Assembly (NCBI GenBank): GCA_934102215.1
Contig: CAKOSH010000010.1
Location: 1 to 53,458, forward strand
Direction: 5' to 3'
Length of the DNA stretch: 53,458 nt
From: an uncultured Bacilli bacterium
GTDB taxonomy: Bacteria > Bacillota_I > Bacilli_A > RF39 > UBA660
Under the pieces are notes generated by a model that was not told where the DNA came from, searched no databases, and saw nothing but the letters and a program-made list of their open reading frames with translations. The translations under genes and the position numbers were made by a program. Shown piece by piece: positions 14,919 to 24,364 of the stretch. Position 1 is the first letter of the stretch. The number at the start of each line of letters is the position of its first letter.

Positions 14919-16586
14919 ATGAATAGTAAAAATAAAGAAACTTTAGTATGTGCCTTAGGTGGTCTTGGTGAAGTTGGTAAAAATATGTATGTAGTAATGC
15001 ATGAAGAAGAATTATTTATAATTGATTGTGGAGTAATGTTTCCAGAGGATGATTTAATGGGAATAGATTATGTTCTTGCTGATTATAATGTTCTTAAAAC
15101 AATGCAAGATAAAATAAAAGGTCTTATTATAACACATGGTCATGAAGATCATATTGGTGGTATACCTTTCTTACTTCAAAATATAGAGATACCTGTAATA
15201 TATACACCTAATATAGCAGGTAAATTAATTAAAAATAAGTTAGAAGAAAGAAATATTAAAATGCCTAAAATGATACCTGTAAATGAAGATTTACATATCA
15301 AAACTAAATATTTTAATATAGAATTTTTCACGACCACTCACTCAATACCAGATTCATTTGGTATGGCTATTAAAACTCCTAATGGAACAATTGTTGAAAC
15401 AGGAGATTTTAAATTTGATTTAACACCTATTGGACCTGTTGCTAATATGGGAAAAATGGCTGCGATTGGTAACGAAGGAGTTACATTACTTTTAAGTGAT
15501 TCAACTAATGCTTTAGTACCAGGATTTTCAGCAAGTGAATCTGTCGTTGATGAAGCACTTGGTGAGATATTTGCTGAGAATACCACATCAAGAATAATTT
15601 TAGCAACATTTGCAAGTAACATATATAGACTTACTCATATAGTTGAAACTTGTAAAGAAAATAATAGAAAGATAGTAGTATTCGGAAGAAGCATGAATAC
15701 AAGTATTGAAATAGCTAAAGAATGTGGATACATTAAAGATAGAGATATATTTATTTCTAGTGATGAAGCCAATAGAATGGAACCATCTAAAGTATGTTTA
15801 CTTTGCACAGGTAGTCAAGGAGAACCACTAGCTGCATTATCAAGAATCGCAAATGGTAATGATAGAAATATAACTCTTATGAAAGATGATACAGTTATAT
15901 TCTCAAGTTCCCCTATCCCAGGAAATGCAATGTCAATAAATAGAATAATAAATAAACTATATCTAAAAGGCGCTAAAGTATATACTAATACAAGTGAATA
16001 TGATGTTCATACAAGTGGACATGCTAAACAAGAAGAATTAAAACTATTATTAAGACTTATTAGACCAAAATACTTTATGCCTATGCATGGTGAATATAGA
16101 ATGCTTGCATCTCATACAAACCTAGGAGTACTTTGTGATATACCAAGAGAAAATACATTTATATGTAAAAATGGTGATATACTTGCGTTAAAAGATGGTG
16201 AAGTTTATAGAAAAGGAAGTATTCCTATAAATGATATTTATGTAGATGGAAGTAGAATTGGTGACGTTGGTGTTGGAGTTATAAAAGATAGAAAAATAAT
16301 GTCAACAGATGGAGTTCTAATCGTAATACTAAATCTTGATTTAAAGAATAAAAAAATGTTAATAGACCCAAATATCACAACAAGAGGTTTTGTAGTAGTA
16401 AATGATAATCAAGAACTAATTAAAAAGATTCAAGATAAAACAAATATCATTACTTTAAATGAACTTGAAAAAGATAACTTTAATCTAACAGATCTAAAAA
16501 ATAGAATCATATTAGAAATAAATTCATATGTAATAGAATTAACAGGTAGAAGACCTATCATTATACCTATGATATTAAGTATTTAA
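14919..16586 (+). CDS. rnj: Ribonuclease J
   Basis: 555 residues. MBL motif 2 (THGHEDHIGG), the TTHSIPDS segment, ETGDFKFD, a beta-CASP core (LLSDSTNAL), motif B HTSGHAKQEE and MPMHGEYRML are all intact. It is the main 5'-exo/endoribonuclease of Bacillota for mRNA turnover and rRNA maturation. I prefer the ATG at 14919, because GAAGGGA ends at 14910 and would have no spacing to the upstream ATG at 14910. It has its own consensus promoter and a bidirectional terminator. Only one canonical copy is present; a divergent paralogue lies in the island at 2617. Confidence 0.96.
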   Translation: MNSKNKETLVCALGGLGEVGKNMYVVMHEEELFIIDCGVMFPEDDLMGIDYVLADYNVLKTMQDKIKGLIITHGHEDHIGGIPFLLQNIEIPVIYTPNIAGKLIKNKLEERNIKMPKMIPVNEDLHIKTKYFNIEFFTTTHSIPDSFGMAIKTPNGTIVETGDFKFDLTPIGPVANMGKMAAIGNEGVTLLLSDSTNALVPGFSASESVVDEALGEIFAENTTSRIILATFASNIYRLTHIVETCKENNRKIVVFGRSMNTSIEIAKECGYIKDRDIFISSDEANRMEPSKVCLLCTGSQGEPLAALSRIANGNDRNITLMKDDTVIFSSSPIPGNAMSINRIINKLYLKGAKVYTNTSEYDVHTSGHAKQEELKLLLRLIRPKYFMPMHGEYRMLASHTNLGVLCDIPRENTFICKNGDILALKDGEVYRKGSIPINDIYVDGSRIGDVGVGVIKDRKIMSTDGVLIVILNLDLKNKKMLIDPNITTRGFVVVNDNQELIKKIQDKTNIITLNELEKDNFNLTDLKNRIILEINSYVIELTGRRPIIIPMILSI

Positions 16587-16609
16587 AAAGACCTACAAAG
16601 TCTTTTTTT
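16585..16609. terminator. Bidirectional terminator between rnj and the metallophosphoesterase gene
   Basis: AAAGAC and GTCTTT pair around a 7-nt loop, flanked by A-run and T-run. It serves the two convergent genes and overlaps the rnj stop codon. Confidence 0.75.
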
Positions 16610-17861
16610 ATTTTATAAGTACTCTCTCAAATTTAATCTCTGTATCTTTATTCTCAAAATCTTTATATGTTACACAAAGCTCACTTGCTTTACCTAAACT
16701 ATCAAAATGTACTTCACATATCAAATATCCTTTATTAACAATAACATCACTAGTATCACCTTCTAAATCAGAACAAGTTGGTACTCTAAAAGTAACATAC
16801 TTTCCATCATAATTACATTTATATTGATGACTATGTCCAAGAAAATTAAATAATACTACATTATCAGTTATTTCATTTATAACCCTATTTATCTCATGTT
16901 TTAAAGATATATATTCTTCTTTTATTTTATAATACCCACTTCTATATCCACTAACCTCAAAATCACTTCTATTTTGTAAATCACTAAACATATCATATCC
17001 TTCAACAATAATTGGAAATGCTTCATGATTACCAAGTAATATATGATTAATAATATTTTTATCATATGGATAATCTTTTAATAAATGTATAACTTGAGAA
17101 GTAGTTGTTGAATATTTATCATAACATCTATTATAATTCGCATGACAACCTTCCACTACATCACCTGATATAAATATATCTTTTATACCGTTCTTTATTG
17201 CTTCATTATATACCTCATAAGCATAATCAATATTTTCATATCTACTACCAGCATGTAAATCTGATATAACAATAAATCTAAATGTATCATTACAATCAAT
17301 AGTTTTTAAAGATGATACAGGACTATTTGTTACCACAACTTCTTCATTAAGCCCTCTTAATCTCATAATAGATGGAACAATGTTAATTTCACCTGACTTA
17401 GCTTTAACATAAGTATTTTCTCTAAGTACTTTATAACCCTCTATAAGCGCACTTCTTATAACTGATAAATATATCTTTTCATTATATTGTCCATAAAGAA
17501 ACACTTCATAATACATAAACTTTAGAAAATTAATATACCCTTCTATACCTATTCCAAGTAAATTACATATTTCATTACAACTTCTACCATCACATATTAA
17601 ATTAAATATAATATCTTTTTTACCACCAAAATTATTAATGATTTTCTTTTTCTTTTTTCTATTTAATAATATATCAATTTTATGTACTAATTCATATTTC
17701 TTTTCATCAAAAGACAAAATATATTCATTACGAGCTCTTTTAAGTACTGTCGCAACAAAACTTTTTTCAAGATTTAATTCATGTGATATCTCACTAATAT
17801 CTTTACCATCCATTACTAAATTACTAACTAAATCATAAATATTATAATTTACATCACTCAT
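16608..17861 (-). CDS. Calcineurin-like metallophosphoesterase with N-terminal HTH domains
   Basis: 417 residues. The metallophosphoesterase core has ISDLHAGSRY, ISGDVVEGCH, LLGNHEAFP and LGHSHQYKC, covering all the usual metal-binding motifs. Upstream lie two HTH-like segments: 'LVMDGKDISEISHELNLEKS' (14-33) and 'LICDGRSCNEICNLLGIGIE' (near 85-110). Substrate is unknown; the double HTH suggests DNA or RNA association. It overlaps the bidirectional terminator shared with rnj. Confidence 0.8.
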   Translation of the reverse strand: MSDVNYNIYDLVSNLVMDGKDISEISHELNLEKSFVATVLKRARNEYILSFDEKKYELVHKIDILLNRKKKKKIINNFGGKKDIIFNLICDGRSCNEICNLLGIGIEGYINFLKFMYYEVFLYGQYNEKIYLSVIRSALIEGYKVLRENTYVKAKSGEINIVPSIMRLRGLNEEVVVTNSPVSSLKTIDCNDTFRFIVISDLHAGSRYENIDYAYEVYNEAIKNGIKDIFISGDVVEGCHANYNRCYDKYSTTTSQVIHLLKDYPYDKNIINHILLGNHEAFPIIVEGYDMFSDLQNRSDFEVSGYRSGYYKIKEEYISLKHEINRVINEITDNVVLFNFLGHSHQYKCNYDGKYVTFRVPTCSDLEGDTSDVIVNKGYLICEVHFDSLGKASELCVTYKDFENKDTEIKFERVLIK

Positions 17862-17888
17862 ATTATCCCCTAACTAAAAGAGAGTGAA

Positions 17889-19310
17889 TTATTCTTCACC
17901 CTCAATTTTAAATAATTTATTATCTTTATCAAGTATAAAATGATTATAAGAAGAATCTAAAAAATATGGATATTTATAATTATCATTTTTAAATGTAACA
18001 TAACCACCAATTGAAATAGCTGGAAGATCATATTTCTTAAACGAATCCTTTATCATATTTAAATATTCCTTATTATTAGATATATTATTTTTATTAATAA
18101 AGTCACTATAATATACTTCACTATTATATCCATCATTAGTATATGCAATTAAAGTATATTTGTTGTCATTATTAAGAACATAAAAACCAACCATATCATT
18201 AAATTCTAACTTAATATTTTCTTTAGTAATTTTATTTGTTAAAAGTACATAATCCTCTTTTACTTCAAAAACATAATTGAATAATTCAGTTTCATTATAT
18301 AATTCATTACTTCTTTCAGATGAAACATAATATTCTTTATAACTAGGATAATGTTTTTCAAAGTCATAATTTTTAACTGTTTTAACATCATAATTATAGC
18401 AAGTTTCATATTCATCATAACCCTTTACAAATATACCAAATGGCATTAACATTAACATAAATATAGTTACTATTGCTATTACTATTGAAGTATTATCTTT
18501 ATTTCCTTTTAATTTATCTTTTAAATCAGTAGTTCTAAGTACTAATACAGCATTAAATACATAAAATAAGATTATTAATATAGAAGAAAATGTACTATAA
18601 ATAGCAATACTTGTAGTTGGTGTCCCATATGTACATTCTTTAATTACATTAACATCACTTAACATTATTGAAAAATCATATAATCCATGTAAAAATATAA
18701 CAGACCATATATTCTTACTTTTATAGTAAATTGAACCAAATAAGATACCAATTGATGTAGCTTGTATTATTTGCATTATTGTTTGAAATAAACTTTGCCC
18801 TACTAAAATATTAGATAAATGCATAAAGCCAAATATTAAAGAAGAAAATACTATAGATAATATTATATGTTTTTTATTATCACCAAAACGTTCTATAAAT
18901 TCATTTTGAAGCCATCCCCTACATAAGAATTCTTCTGCTATACCGATGAATACACATAGTAATAATAAGTTAAATAAATTAGACATATTAACATTATTTA
19001 AAGAAGAAGCACTTCCATATAAATTAATTCCTATCAATATTAACATTGGTATTCCAAGTAACACCGAATCCCAAAATTTCATTTTATTTTCAGTAAATAC
19101 ATAAGAATTTTTAAATAGAAGCATAATTATTAAAATAACTAAAGCAAATAACATTTCAACTAATAATTCACTACCATATTTGCTATAGTTTATATTTCTA
19201 GCTATTAAAACAGGCAATACATCACAAAGCAAACTAACTGCTGTAAAAACAACTATCATTGTTATAAAGTAAAAATATATATTTCTTTTTTCCTTTTTTA
19301 TTCTTTTCAT
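17889..19310 (-). CDS. CPBP family intramembrane metalloprotease
   Basis: 473 residues. Multiple membrane segments surround the CPBP (Abi, CAAX-protease-like) motifs: E126-E127-x3-R131 in GIAEEFLCRGW, H164 in GFMHLSN, and H208 with D212 in LHGLYDF. After the last membrane segment (LMLMPFGIFVKGY) there is an unusual ~165-residue C-terminal soluble domain rich in Tyr/Asp that the usual ~220-300 residue family lacks. The family includes CAAX prenyl proteases and bacteriocin-immunity proteins; the substrate here is unknown. Confidence 0.85.
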   Translation of the reverse strand: MKRIKKEKRNIYFYFITMIVVFTAVSLLCDVLPVLIARNINYSKYGSELLVEMLFALVILIIMLLFKNSYVFTENKMKFWDSVLLGIPMLILIGINLYGSASSLNNVNMSNLFNLLLLCVFIGIAEEFLCRGWLQNEFIERFGDNKKHIILSIVFSSLIFGFMHLSNILVGQSLFQTIMQIIQATSIGILFGSIYYKSKNIWSVIFLHGLYDFSIMLSDVNVIKECTYGTPTTSIAIYSTFSSILIILFYVFNAVLVLRTTDLKDKLKGNKDNTSIVIAIVTIFMLMLMPFGIFVKGYDEYETCYNYDVKTVKNYDFEKHYPSYKEYYVSSERSNELYNETELFNYVFEVKEDYVLLTNKITKENIKLEFNDMVGFYVLNNDNKYTLIAYTNDGYNSEVYYSDFINKNNISNNKEYLNMIKDSFKKYDLPAISIGGYVTFKNDNYKYPYFLDSSYNHFILDKDNKLFKIEGEE

Positions 19311-19318
19311 TATTTCAC

Positions 19319-19837
19319 CTACTTTTTATCTTCTTCACTTAATAACTTGATTATTCTATTTTGATTAGATATCATTTTAGTCATTTGATCATGTAGTTCT
19401 TCTAATATTAATTCACTTTTTAAGTCTGTTTTATAATCATTTTTACCACGTAATGAATCTTTTTCAGCAGCTCTATTTTGACTCATCATTATTATTGGTG
19501 CTTGTAAAGCTGCTACACATGATAAGAAAAGATTTAATAATATAAATGGATATTCATCAAAGGCTTTTTCTTTACAAAGTATTATTCCATTTACTATCAT
19601 CCATAATGCTAAAAATATAATAAAACCTATTATGAAACCCCAACTACCTGCTCTTTTAGTTATTTTATCAGCAAGTTTATCTTTCCACGTTGCATTTTCT
19701 TCAACATATTTATCAACATCTACTGCTATTTCTTGATCAAATAACATTTCCATTAGTTCTGTTTCATCTTTATCTTCTAATACTTTATTTTTAAGTAACA
19801 TTTTTACTATTTCTTTTTTAGTCTTAACTTGTGCCAT
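19319..19837 (-). CDS. DUF1003 family membrane protein
   Basis: 172 residues from the ATG at 19837, which has AGAGGT upstream; a longer reading to 19876 has no ribosome site. Two membrane helices (WGFIIGFIIFLALWMIVNGI and YPFILLNLFLSCVAALQAPI) are followed by IMMSQNRAAEKDSLRGKNDY, the DUF1003 hallmark. Function is not established for the family. It is 8 nt upstream of the CPBP gene and likely cotranscribed. Confidence 0.88.
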   Translation of the reverse strand: MAQVKTKKEIVKMLLKNKVLEDKDETELMEMLFDQEIAVDVDKYVEENATWKDKLADKITKRAGSWGFIIGFIIFLALWMIVNGIILCKEKAFDEYPFILLNLFLSCVAALQAPIIMMSQNRAAEKDSLRGKNDYKTDLKSELILEELHDQMTKMISNQNRIIKLLSEEDKK

Positions 19838-19940
19838 ATTATTTTTACCTCTATATAAAATATATAACAATTGCAATACTTTGTAAAGAAAAAATGAAGT
19901 AAATAACCAATTTTATGAAATGGGTCACCCACTTTTAGGC

Positions 19941-19968
19941 AAAATAAAAACCACCATTACAGTGGTTA
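19941..19968 (-). terminator. Terminator of tRNA-Ala
   Basis: On the minus strand AACCAC and GTGGTT pair, followed by TTTTTATTTT, 10 nt after the tRNA 3' end. Confidence 0.75.
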
Positions 19969-19977
19969 TTTCCTATT

Positions 19978-20054
19978 TGGTGGAGAATACCGGACTCGAA
20001 CCGGTGACCCTCTGCGTGCAGGGCAGATGCTCTAGCCAACTGAGCCAATTCCCC
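19978..20054 (-). tRNA. tRNA-Ala (anticodon UGC)
   Basis: 77 nt on the minus strand with CCA encoded. Acceptor GGGGAAT pairs ATTCTCC. The anticodon arm is TCTGC-loop-GCAGA with loop CCTGCAC, so the anticodon is TGC. The T arm ACCGG/CCGGT carries TTCGAGT. Confidence 0.96.
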
Positions 20055-20131
20055 ATATAGGTAGGCACTTGATAACAATCAAGCATATTAATACTACCAT
20101 ATACTAATCTATAAAGTCAAGCATTATTTTA

Positions 20132-21070
20132 TTATTTTGATAAAATATTTATGATTTCTAGTCCTAATTTAAGATTATCATGTCTTATAACATTATTTTC
20201 AACCCTAATTAATGGTTTACTAACAATCTCTATATCAATATTTTCATCATCAATAATAACTAAATCTTTTTGTTCAGTAGTTTCATATATTCTTTGTGTT
20301 TCAACGCTAATCTCTTCACTATTAGTAATAACAGTGTCTATCTTTCTCTTACCTAAATAATTATTTAATAATTTAATATGATCACTTACTTTAAAATCAT
20401 CAGTCTCACCAGGTTGAGTCATTACATTACATACATATATTATTTTAGCATTAGATGAATCTATCGCATCAATAACTTCTTTACATAACAAATTAGGTAT
20501 TATACTTGTATAAACACTACCCATACTTAATATAATTGCATCACTATCTTTAATTTTATCAATAACTTCAACATTAACAATTGGTGACTCTTTATAAAAT
20601 ACACGTTTTATCTTTTTAGGAGATAATGTAATATTATGTTCTCCTTCAATAATACTTCCATCATTCATTTCTCCCATTAAAACAACATTATCATCAGTAA
20701 GTGGTAATACTTCTCCCTTAAGATTAAGTATTTTACTAATCTCTTTAACGCCACTACTTAAGTTACCACATATATCGCTCATCGCAGTTAATAATAAGTT
20801 ACCAATATTGTTACCACCTAAATCACAATCACCTTTGAATCTATAACTAAATAATTCAGCAACAAAATCTTCAGTTTCACTTAATGCGATTAAAACTCTT
20901 CTAACGTCCCCCATGGCAGGAATATTAAACTGTTCACGTAGTTTTCCAGTGTTCCTTCCATCATCAGCAACACTAACAACAGCAGTAATATTAACAGGAA
21001 ATTTCTTAAGCCCACTAAGCAAAACAGATTGACCAGTTCCACCACCTAAAACAACAACATTTTTATTCAT
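20132..21070 (-). CDS. yvcK: YvcK/GlmR family gluconeogenesis/cell-wall factor
   Basis: 312 residues of the CofD-like fold: VVLGGGTGQSVLLSGL, SVADDGRNTGKLREQF, PAMGDVRRVLIAL, GGNNIGNLLLTAM, LSMGSVYTSIIPNLL. YvcK (GlmR) binds UDP-GlcNAc and stimulates GlmS, routing carbon to peptidoglycan. The usual neighbours rapZ and whiA are not adjacent. Its Shine-Dalgarno overlaps the stop of the upstream VanY-like gene, so the two are probably coupled, which fits a shared cell-wall theme. Confidence 0.94.
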   Translation of the reverse strand: MNKNVVVLGGGTGQSVLLSGLKKFPVNITAVVSVADDGRNTGKLREQFNIPAMGDVRRVLIALSETEDFVAELFSYRFKGDCDLGGNNIGNLLLTAMSDICGNLSSGVKEISKILNLKGEVLPLTDDNVVLMGEMNDGSIIEGEHNITLSPKKIKRVFYKESPIVNVEVIDKIKDSDAIILSMGSVYTSIIPNLLCKEVIDAIDSSNAKIIYVCNVMTQPGETDDFKVSDHIKLLNNYLGKRKIDTVITNSEEISVETQRIYETTEQKDLVIIDDENIDIEIVSKPLIRVENNVIRHDNLKLGLEIINILSK

Positions 21071-21072
21071 AT

Positions 21073-22029
21073 CTACTCCTTGTCAACAAAATAAGCATAA
21101 TATTCTTCAAAACATATTTTTTCATTTTCAATTATTGATGCTGCATCAGTTCCAACATATCTAAGTCTCCATGTATAAGAATCAAATAGTGTTATATCTT
21201 TCTTATCTTCAGGATATCTAAATATAAATCCATATTTATATGCATTATCACGAAGCCATAAATACTCTTCACTTTCTCTTGGCTTATCAAATACTTTATT
21301 ATATGGCACTATTTGAAAAGATATTCCAGTTTGATATTCAGAATGACCAGGACGAGCAACATTTTTATCTGCTTCTTCATACCCATAACTATTCTTATAA
21401 CTTTCAAACATCTTTTCTTGCGCTTCATAACTTCTATATCCATCAGATAAAACAAAAGTATATCCAGCCTCTTTACCAGCATCAATTAATTCTTCAATAT
21501 TTTCAAGTATACTTTTACTAATCTTAACACCACTATAAGAAATAGATACAGGTACATCAATAATATCATCAGGCTCATAATCTTTAGAAAGTCCATATAA
21601 CCTATTAACAAGCATAAGATTGCCTTTAGAAGTATCAGTTTCTTTCTCATTATCAAGCCACTCCACATCTGCTTCAGTATTAATAATAGATACAATATGA
21701 GTATATGTATCATTTTTATTCTTTTTCTTATATTCAATATATTTAGATAAATTATTATATATGAAGTATTTTTCCTTAATAAAAGATACAACATTCTTAT
21801 CATACTTTTCTTTTAACAATATGTCAATCTTATCGTCACTAAATTTATTCTTAATAACTTTAACTTCTTCTTCACTATATCCAGCACTTAATAACTTATA
21901 ATCATATGTTTTCTTATAATTATAATTCTTAATAAATTTAACACTATAAAATATAATACAGAATAGTATCCCAAGAGTTACACCTATAAATATGAAAAAT
22001 CTATAATAATTAAATTTTCTAACTTTCAT
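21073..22029 (-). CDS. VanY-like (peptidase M15B) protein lacking zinc ligands
   Basis: 318 residues with an N-terminal membrane anchor (FFIFIGVTLGILFCIIFYSV). The fold is clearly VanY D,D-carboxypeptidase: LSDGYRSYEAQEKMFESY, NVARPGHSEYQTGIS, LWLRDNAYKYGFIFRYP, WRLRYVG. The zinc motif S-x-H-x-x-G-x-x-x-D reads SEYQTGISFQ, so His is Tyr and Asp is Gln. The C-terminal 'EPWHxRYVG' reads SYTWRLRYVG, so the third His is Arg and the catalytic Glu is gone. It is probably a non-catalytic peptidoglycan-binding or regulatory pseudoenzyme, cotranscribed with yvcK. Confidence 0.85.
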   Translation of the reverse strand: MKVRKFNYYRFFIFIGVTLGILFCIIFYSVKFIKNYNYKKTYDYKLLSAGYSEEEVKVIKNKFSDDKIDILLKEKYDKNVVSFIKEKYFIYNNLSKYIEYKKKNKNDTYTHIVSIINTEADVEWLDNEKETDTSKGNLMLVNRLYGLSKDYEPDDIIDVPVSISYSGVKISKSILENIEELIDAGKEAGYTFVLSDGYRSYEAQEKMFESYKNSYGYEEADKNVARPGHSEYQTGISFQIVPYNKVFDKPRESEEYLWLRDNAYKYGFIFRYPEDKKDITLFDSYTWRLRYVGTDAASIIENEKICFEEYYAYFVDKE

Positions 22030-22170
22030 CTATATCCTCCACAATTATTATACTAAAAATACAATGAAATTTATATATTCATAATAAATTTATACAAAAT
22101 ATGACATATTTATTTAAAATGTGAAAAATATATGATAAAATTTATTTATAAAGTAGAAAGGAGTAAATAT

Positions 22171-22899
22171 ATGGATTCAAGTTTTTACACAGACATTGAT
22201 TATAGTTCTTCAAGTAGTGCAGCCGGATTAACAGGTGCTATTGCAGCATTCATAGGGTTGGTATGGATAATTGTTATAGGAATGTATGTATTACAAATAA
22301 TTGCTATGTGGAAAATATTCACAAAAGCAAATAAACCAGGATGGGCTTCCATAGTACCTATTTATAATATTTATACATTATTACAAATCGCAGAAGTTCC
22401 AACATGGTATTTGCTATTACTTATAATTCCTGTTGCAAATATATATGCAACATTTAAAATGTATATTGAACTAGCACATAAATTTGGAAAAGACACAGGA
22501 TTCGGCATAGGATTAGTACTTTTAAATCCAGTGTTTATGTTAGTATTAGCATTTGGTAGTGCAACATATAATGGTAATAGTAATATGAGTTATCAAAATA
22601 ATATGAATGGTATGAATAATAACATGAATAACAATATGAATAGTTATATGAATGCACAACCTACTACACCTGTTCAACCAATGCAACAAACACCAGTACA
22701 AAATACATTTGTAGAACAAAATCCACAAATGCAAAGTGGACCTACTGTAACAAATAATTCATTTGAACTTCCAGATGCAACACCTAGTCCTGAAATAAAA
22801 AATGAACCAGTTGTTGAAAATAAATTTGTTCAACCAAATATAGAAGTTCCAAATGCTGAAACAGTTACAGATAACACAACAAATAATAATGTACAATAA
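22171..22899 (+). CDS. DUF5684-like membrane protein with Asn/Gln-rich tail
   Basis: 242 residues from the ATG at 22171, with AAAGGAG upstream; the reading from 22132 has none. Membrane segments (LTGAIAAFIGLVWIIVIGMY, WYLLLLIIPVANIYATFKMY, FGIGLVLLNPVFMLVLAFGS) surround KPGWASIVPIYN, the signature of this small family (often found near signal peptidases). The last ~100 residues are low complexity: NNMNGMNNNMNNNMN, then PVQPMQQTPVQ. Function is unknown. Confidence 0.8.
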   Translation: MDSSFYTDIDYSSSSSAAGLTGAIAAFIGLVWIIVIGMYVLQIIAMWKIFTKANKPGWASIVPIYNIYTLLQIAEVPTWYLLLLIIPVANIYATFKMYIELAHKFGKDTGFGIGLVLLNPVFMLVLAFGSATYNGNSNMSYQNNMNGMNNNMNNNMNSYMNAQPTTPVQPMQQTPVQNTFVEQNPQMQSGPTVTNNSFELPDATPSPEIKNEPVVENKFVQPNIEVPNAETVTDNTTNNNVQ

Positions 22900-22951
22900 A
22901 AGAATCAATATTGAACTGAACCCCAAAAGTTGGACAGTTTATAAATAGTTT

Positions 22952-23761
22952 CTAATTAGAGGATTGTAACCTGTAATTTACAGGTGACAGTCCTTTTAAT
23001 TTCACTTTAATTCTATCATAATTATAATACTTAATATAGTCATCAATCGCTAAAATTAATTCATCTAGTGTTTTATATTTATCTTCTTGATCGTAAAACA
23101 TTTCAGTTTTAAGTAGTCCAAAAAAGTTTTCCATCATTCCATTATCCATACTATTTCCTTTTCTGGACATGCTTTGTTTTATACCTTTATTTTTTAGTCT
23201 TTGCTGATAAGATTGGTGTTGATATTGCCATCCCTGATCTGAATGAAATATTAAGCCCTCTAGATTTTTACCATCAAATGCTTTATTAAGCATATCATTT
23301 ATCTGCTCTAGATTTGGTGATTTAGATATGTTATAAGATATTACCTCACCATTGAATCCATCCAATATTGGTGAAAGATAACATTTTTTACCACGAAGAT
23401 TAAATTCTGTAACATCTGTATACCATTTTTCATTTGGATTATCCGCGCGAAAATTTCTTTCGATTAAATTATCAGCAATTTTACCAACAATTCCTTTATA
23501 TGAAGAATACTTTCTTTTATTTCTTTTTAGTGGTTTTAATCCAAACTTTAACATTATTCTGTAAACTTTCTTATGATTAACATAATAGCCTTGATTTCTT
23601 AATTCTAATGTAATTCTACGATAGCCATATCTTTCTTTATTATTAATAAATATTTCTTTTATTTTATCTATGATTTCCTTATTTTTTACATCTTTATCTT
23701 CTTTAGTTAAAGTATAGTAATATACTGATTTAGCTAAACCAGATACTTTTAGAAGAATCAT
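22952..23761 (-). CDS. IS150-type transposase OrfB (DDE integrase)
   Basis: 269 residues as an independent reading from an in-frame ATG, but the frame is open upstream across the end of orfA, so the functional product is an OrfAB fusion. IS3 hallmarks are present: KIKEIFINNKERYGYRRITL, then WYTDVTEF (D), FHSDQGWQYQHQ (D) and GNSMDNGMMENFFGLLKTE (E). The DDE triad is intact, so it may be active. Confidence 0.95.
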   Translation of the reverse strand: MILLKVSGLAKSVYYYTLTKEDKDVKNKEIIDKIKEIFINNKERYGYRRITLELRNQGYYVNHKKVYRIMLKFGLKPLKRNKRKYSSYKGIVGKIADNLIERNFRADNPNEKWYTDVTEFNLRGKKCYLSPILDGFNGEVISYNISKSPNLEQINDMLNKAFDGKNLEGLIFHSDQGWQYQHQSYQQRLKNKGIKQSMSRKGNSMDNGMMENFFGLLKTEMFYDQEDKYKTLDELILAIDDYIKYYNYDRIKVKLKGLSPVNYRLQSSN

Positions 23762-23796
23762 TAATGGATATTTTAGCCGAAGTTCACTTACAACGT

Positions 23797-24303
23797 TTAC
23801 TTTTTCTTCTGTTGTTGATTCTTCCTTGCTTGAACAACGGCTCTCAATTTTTTTGAGTATTCTAGTTCCGCTTTTAAATATAAATTTTCTTCTTCTAATC
23901 TTTTAATTTTTTCGTCTTTAGTTTCATTTTCTTTTTCCTTTATAACTTTAGGCATAGCTGACCGTCCTCGCTTTCGTTCAACTATATTATAACAATTTTC
24001 TTTATATTGTTTAATCCAATTAAATAATATTCCGTTACTAAGCAAGCCTTCATCTATTGATACAGAACATGTTGATTCATTATTTATTAAAACGCGATTA
24101 ATAATTCGTTCTTTCTCATAAGCAGGAAAACTTCTATTTTTGCTTGTTCTTAGAATATCAAAGCCATGTTTATCAATTAGCCTTATTAAATATACAATCA
24201 CTGTCTTTCTTACATTATATTTAGCTATTAAAGATGAGACTGATAATCCTTTCTTTTTATCATTATATATATTTATTTTATCTTCATAACTTAATTTTGA
24301 CAT
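23797..24303 (-). CDS. IS150-type OrfA (helix-turn-helix)
   Basis: 168 residues. It carries an HTH that recognises the IS ends (KKGLSVSSLIAKYNVRKTVI; NGILFNWIKQY) and a C-terminal leucine-zipper-like helix (KRLEEENLYLKAELEYSKKL). The gene ends ...QQQKKK-stop on an A-rich slippery run (AAGAAAAAG); a -1 shift there enters the orfB frame. It starts 44 nt inside the right end of the element. Confidence 0.93.
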   Translation of the reverse strand: MSKLSYEDKINIYNDKKKGLSVSSLIAKYNVRKTVIVYLIRLIDKHGFDILRTSKNRSFPAYEKERIINRVLINNESTCSVSIDEGLLSNGILFNWIKQYKENCYNIVERKRGRSAMPKVIKEKENETKDEKIKRLEEENLYLKAELEYSKKLRAVVQARKNQQQKKK

Positions 24304-24364
24304 ATAAAAACCTCATTTCTTATGTCCAAGAAACGGGGTTCATATCATATTTATGATTCTTTTT

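Larger units (their letters stand above)
22912..24347 (-). mobile_element. IS3-family insertion sequence, IS150 group, apparently intact
   Basis: 1,436 bp. The ends are imperfect inverted repeats TGAACTGAACCCC and TGATATGAACCCC (11 of 13), continuing with a shared TTGGACA. A 3-bp target duplication TAT flanks it (22909-22911 and 24348-24350). It carries orfA and orfB on the minus strand, overlapping in the -1 frame as expected for programmed frameshifting. It inserted between the membrane protein gene and cysS, into the loop of their shared terminator. Confidence 0.93.

Noticed and set aside
15338..15622. 94-residue minus-strand ORF
   Set aside because: It lies antisense inside RNase J with no ribosome site; it is a shadow frame.
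22132..22170. Longer start of the DUF5684-like gene
   Set aside because: No Shine-Dalgarno precedes 22132, while AAAGGAG precedes the ATG at 22171.
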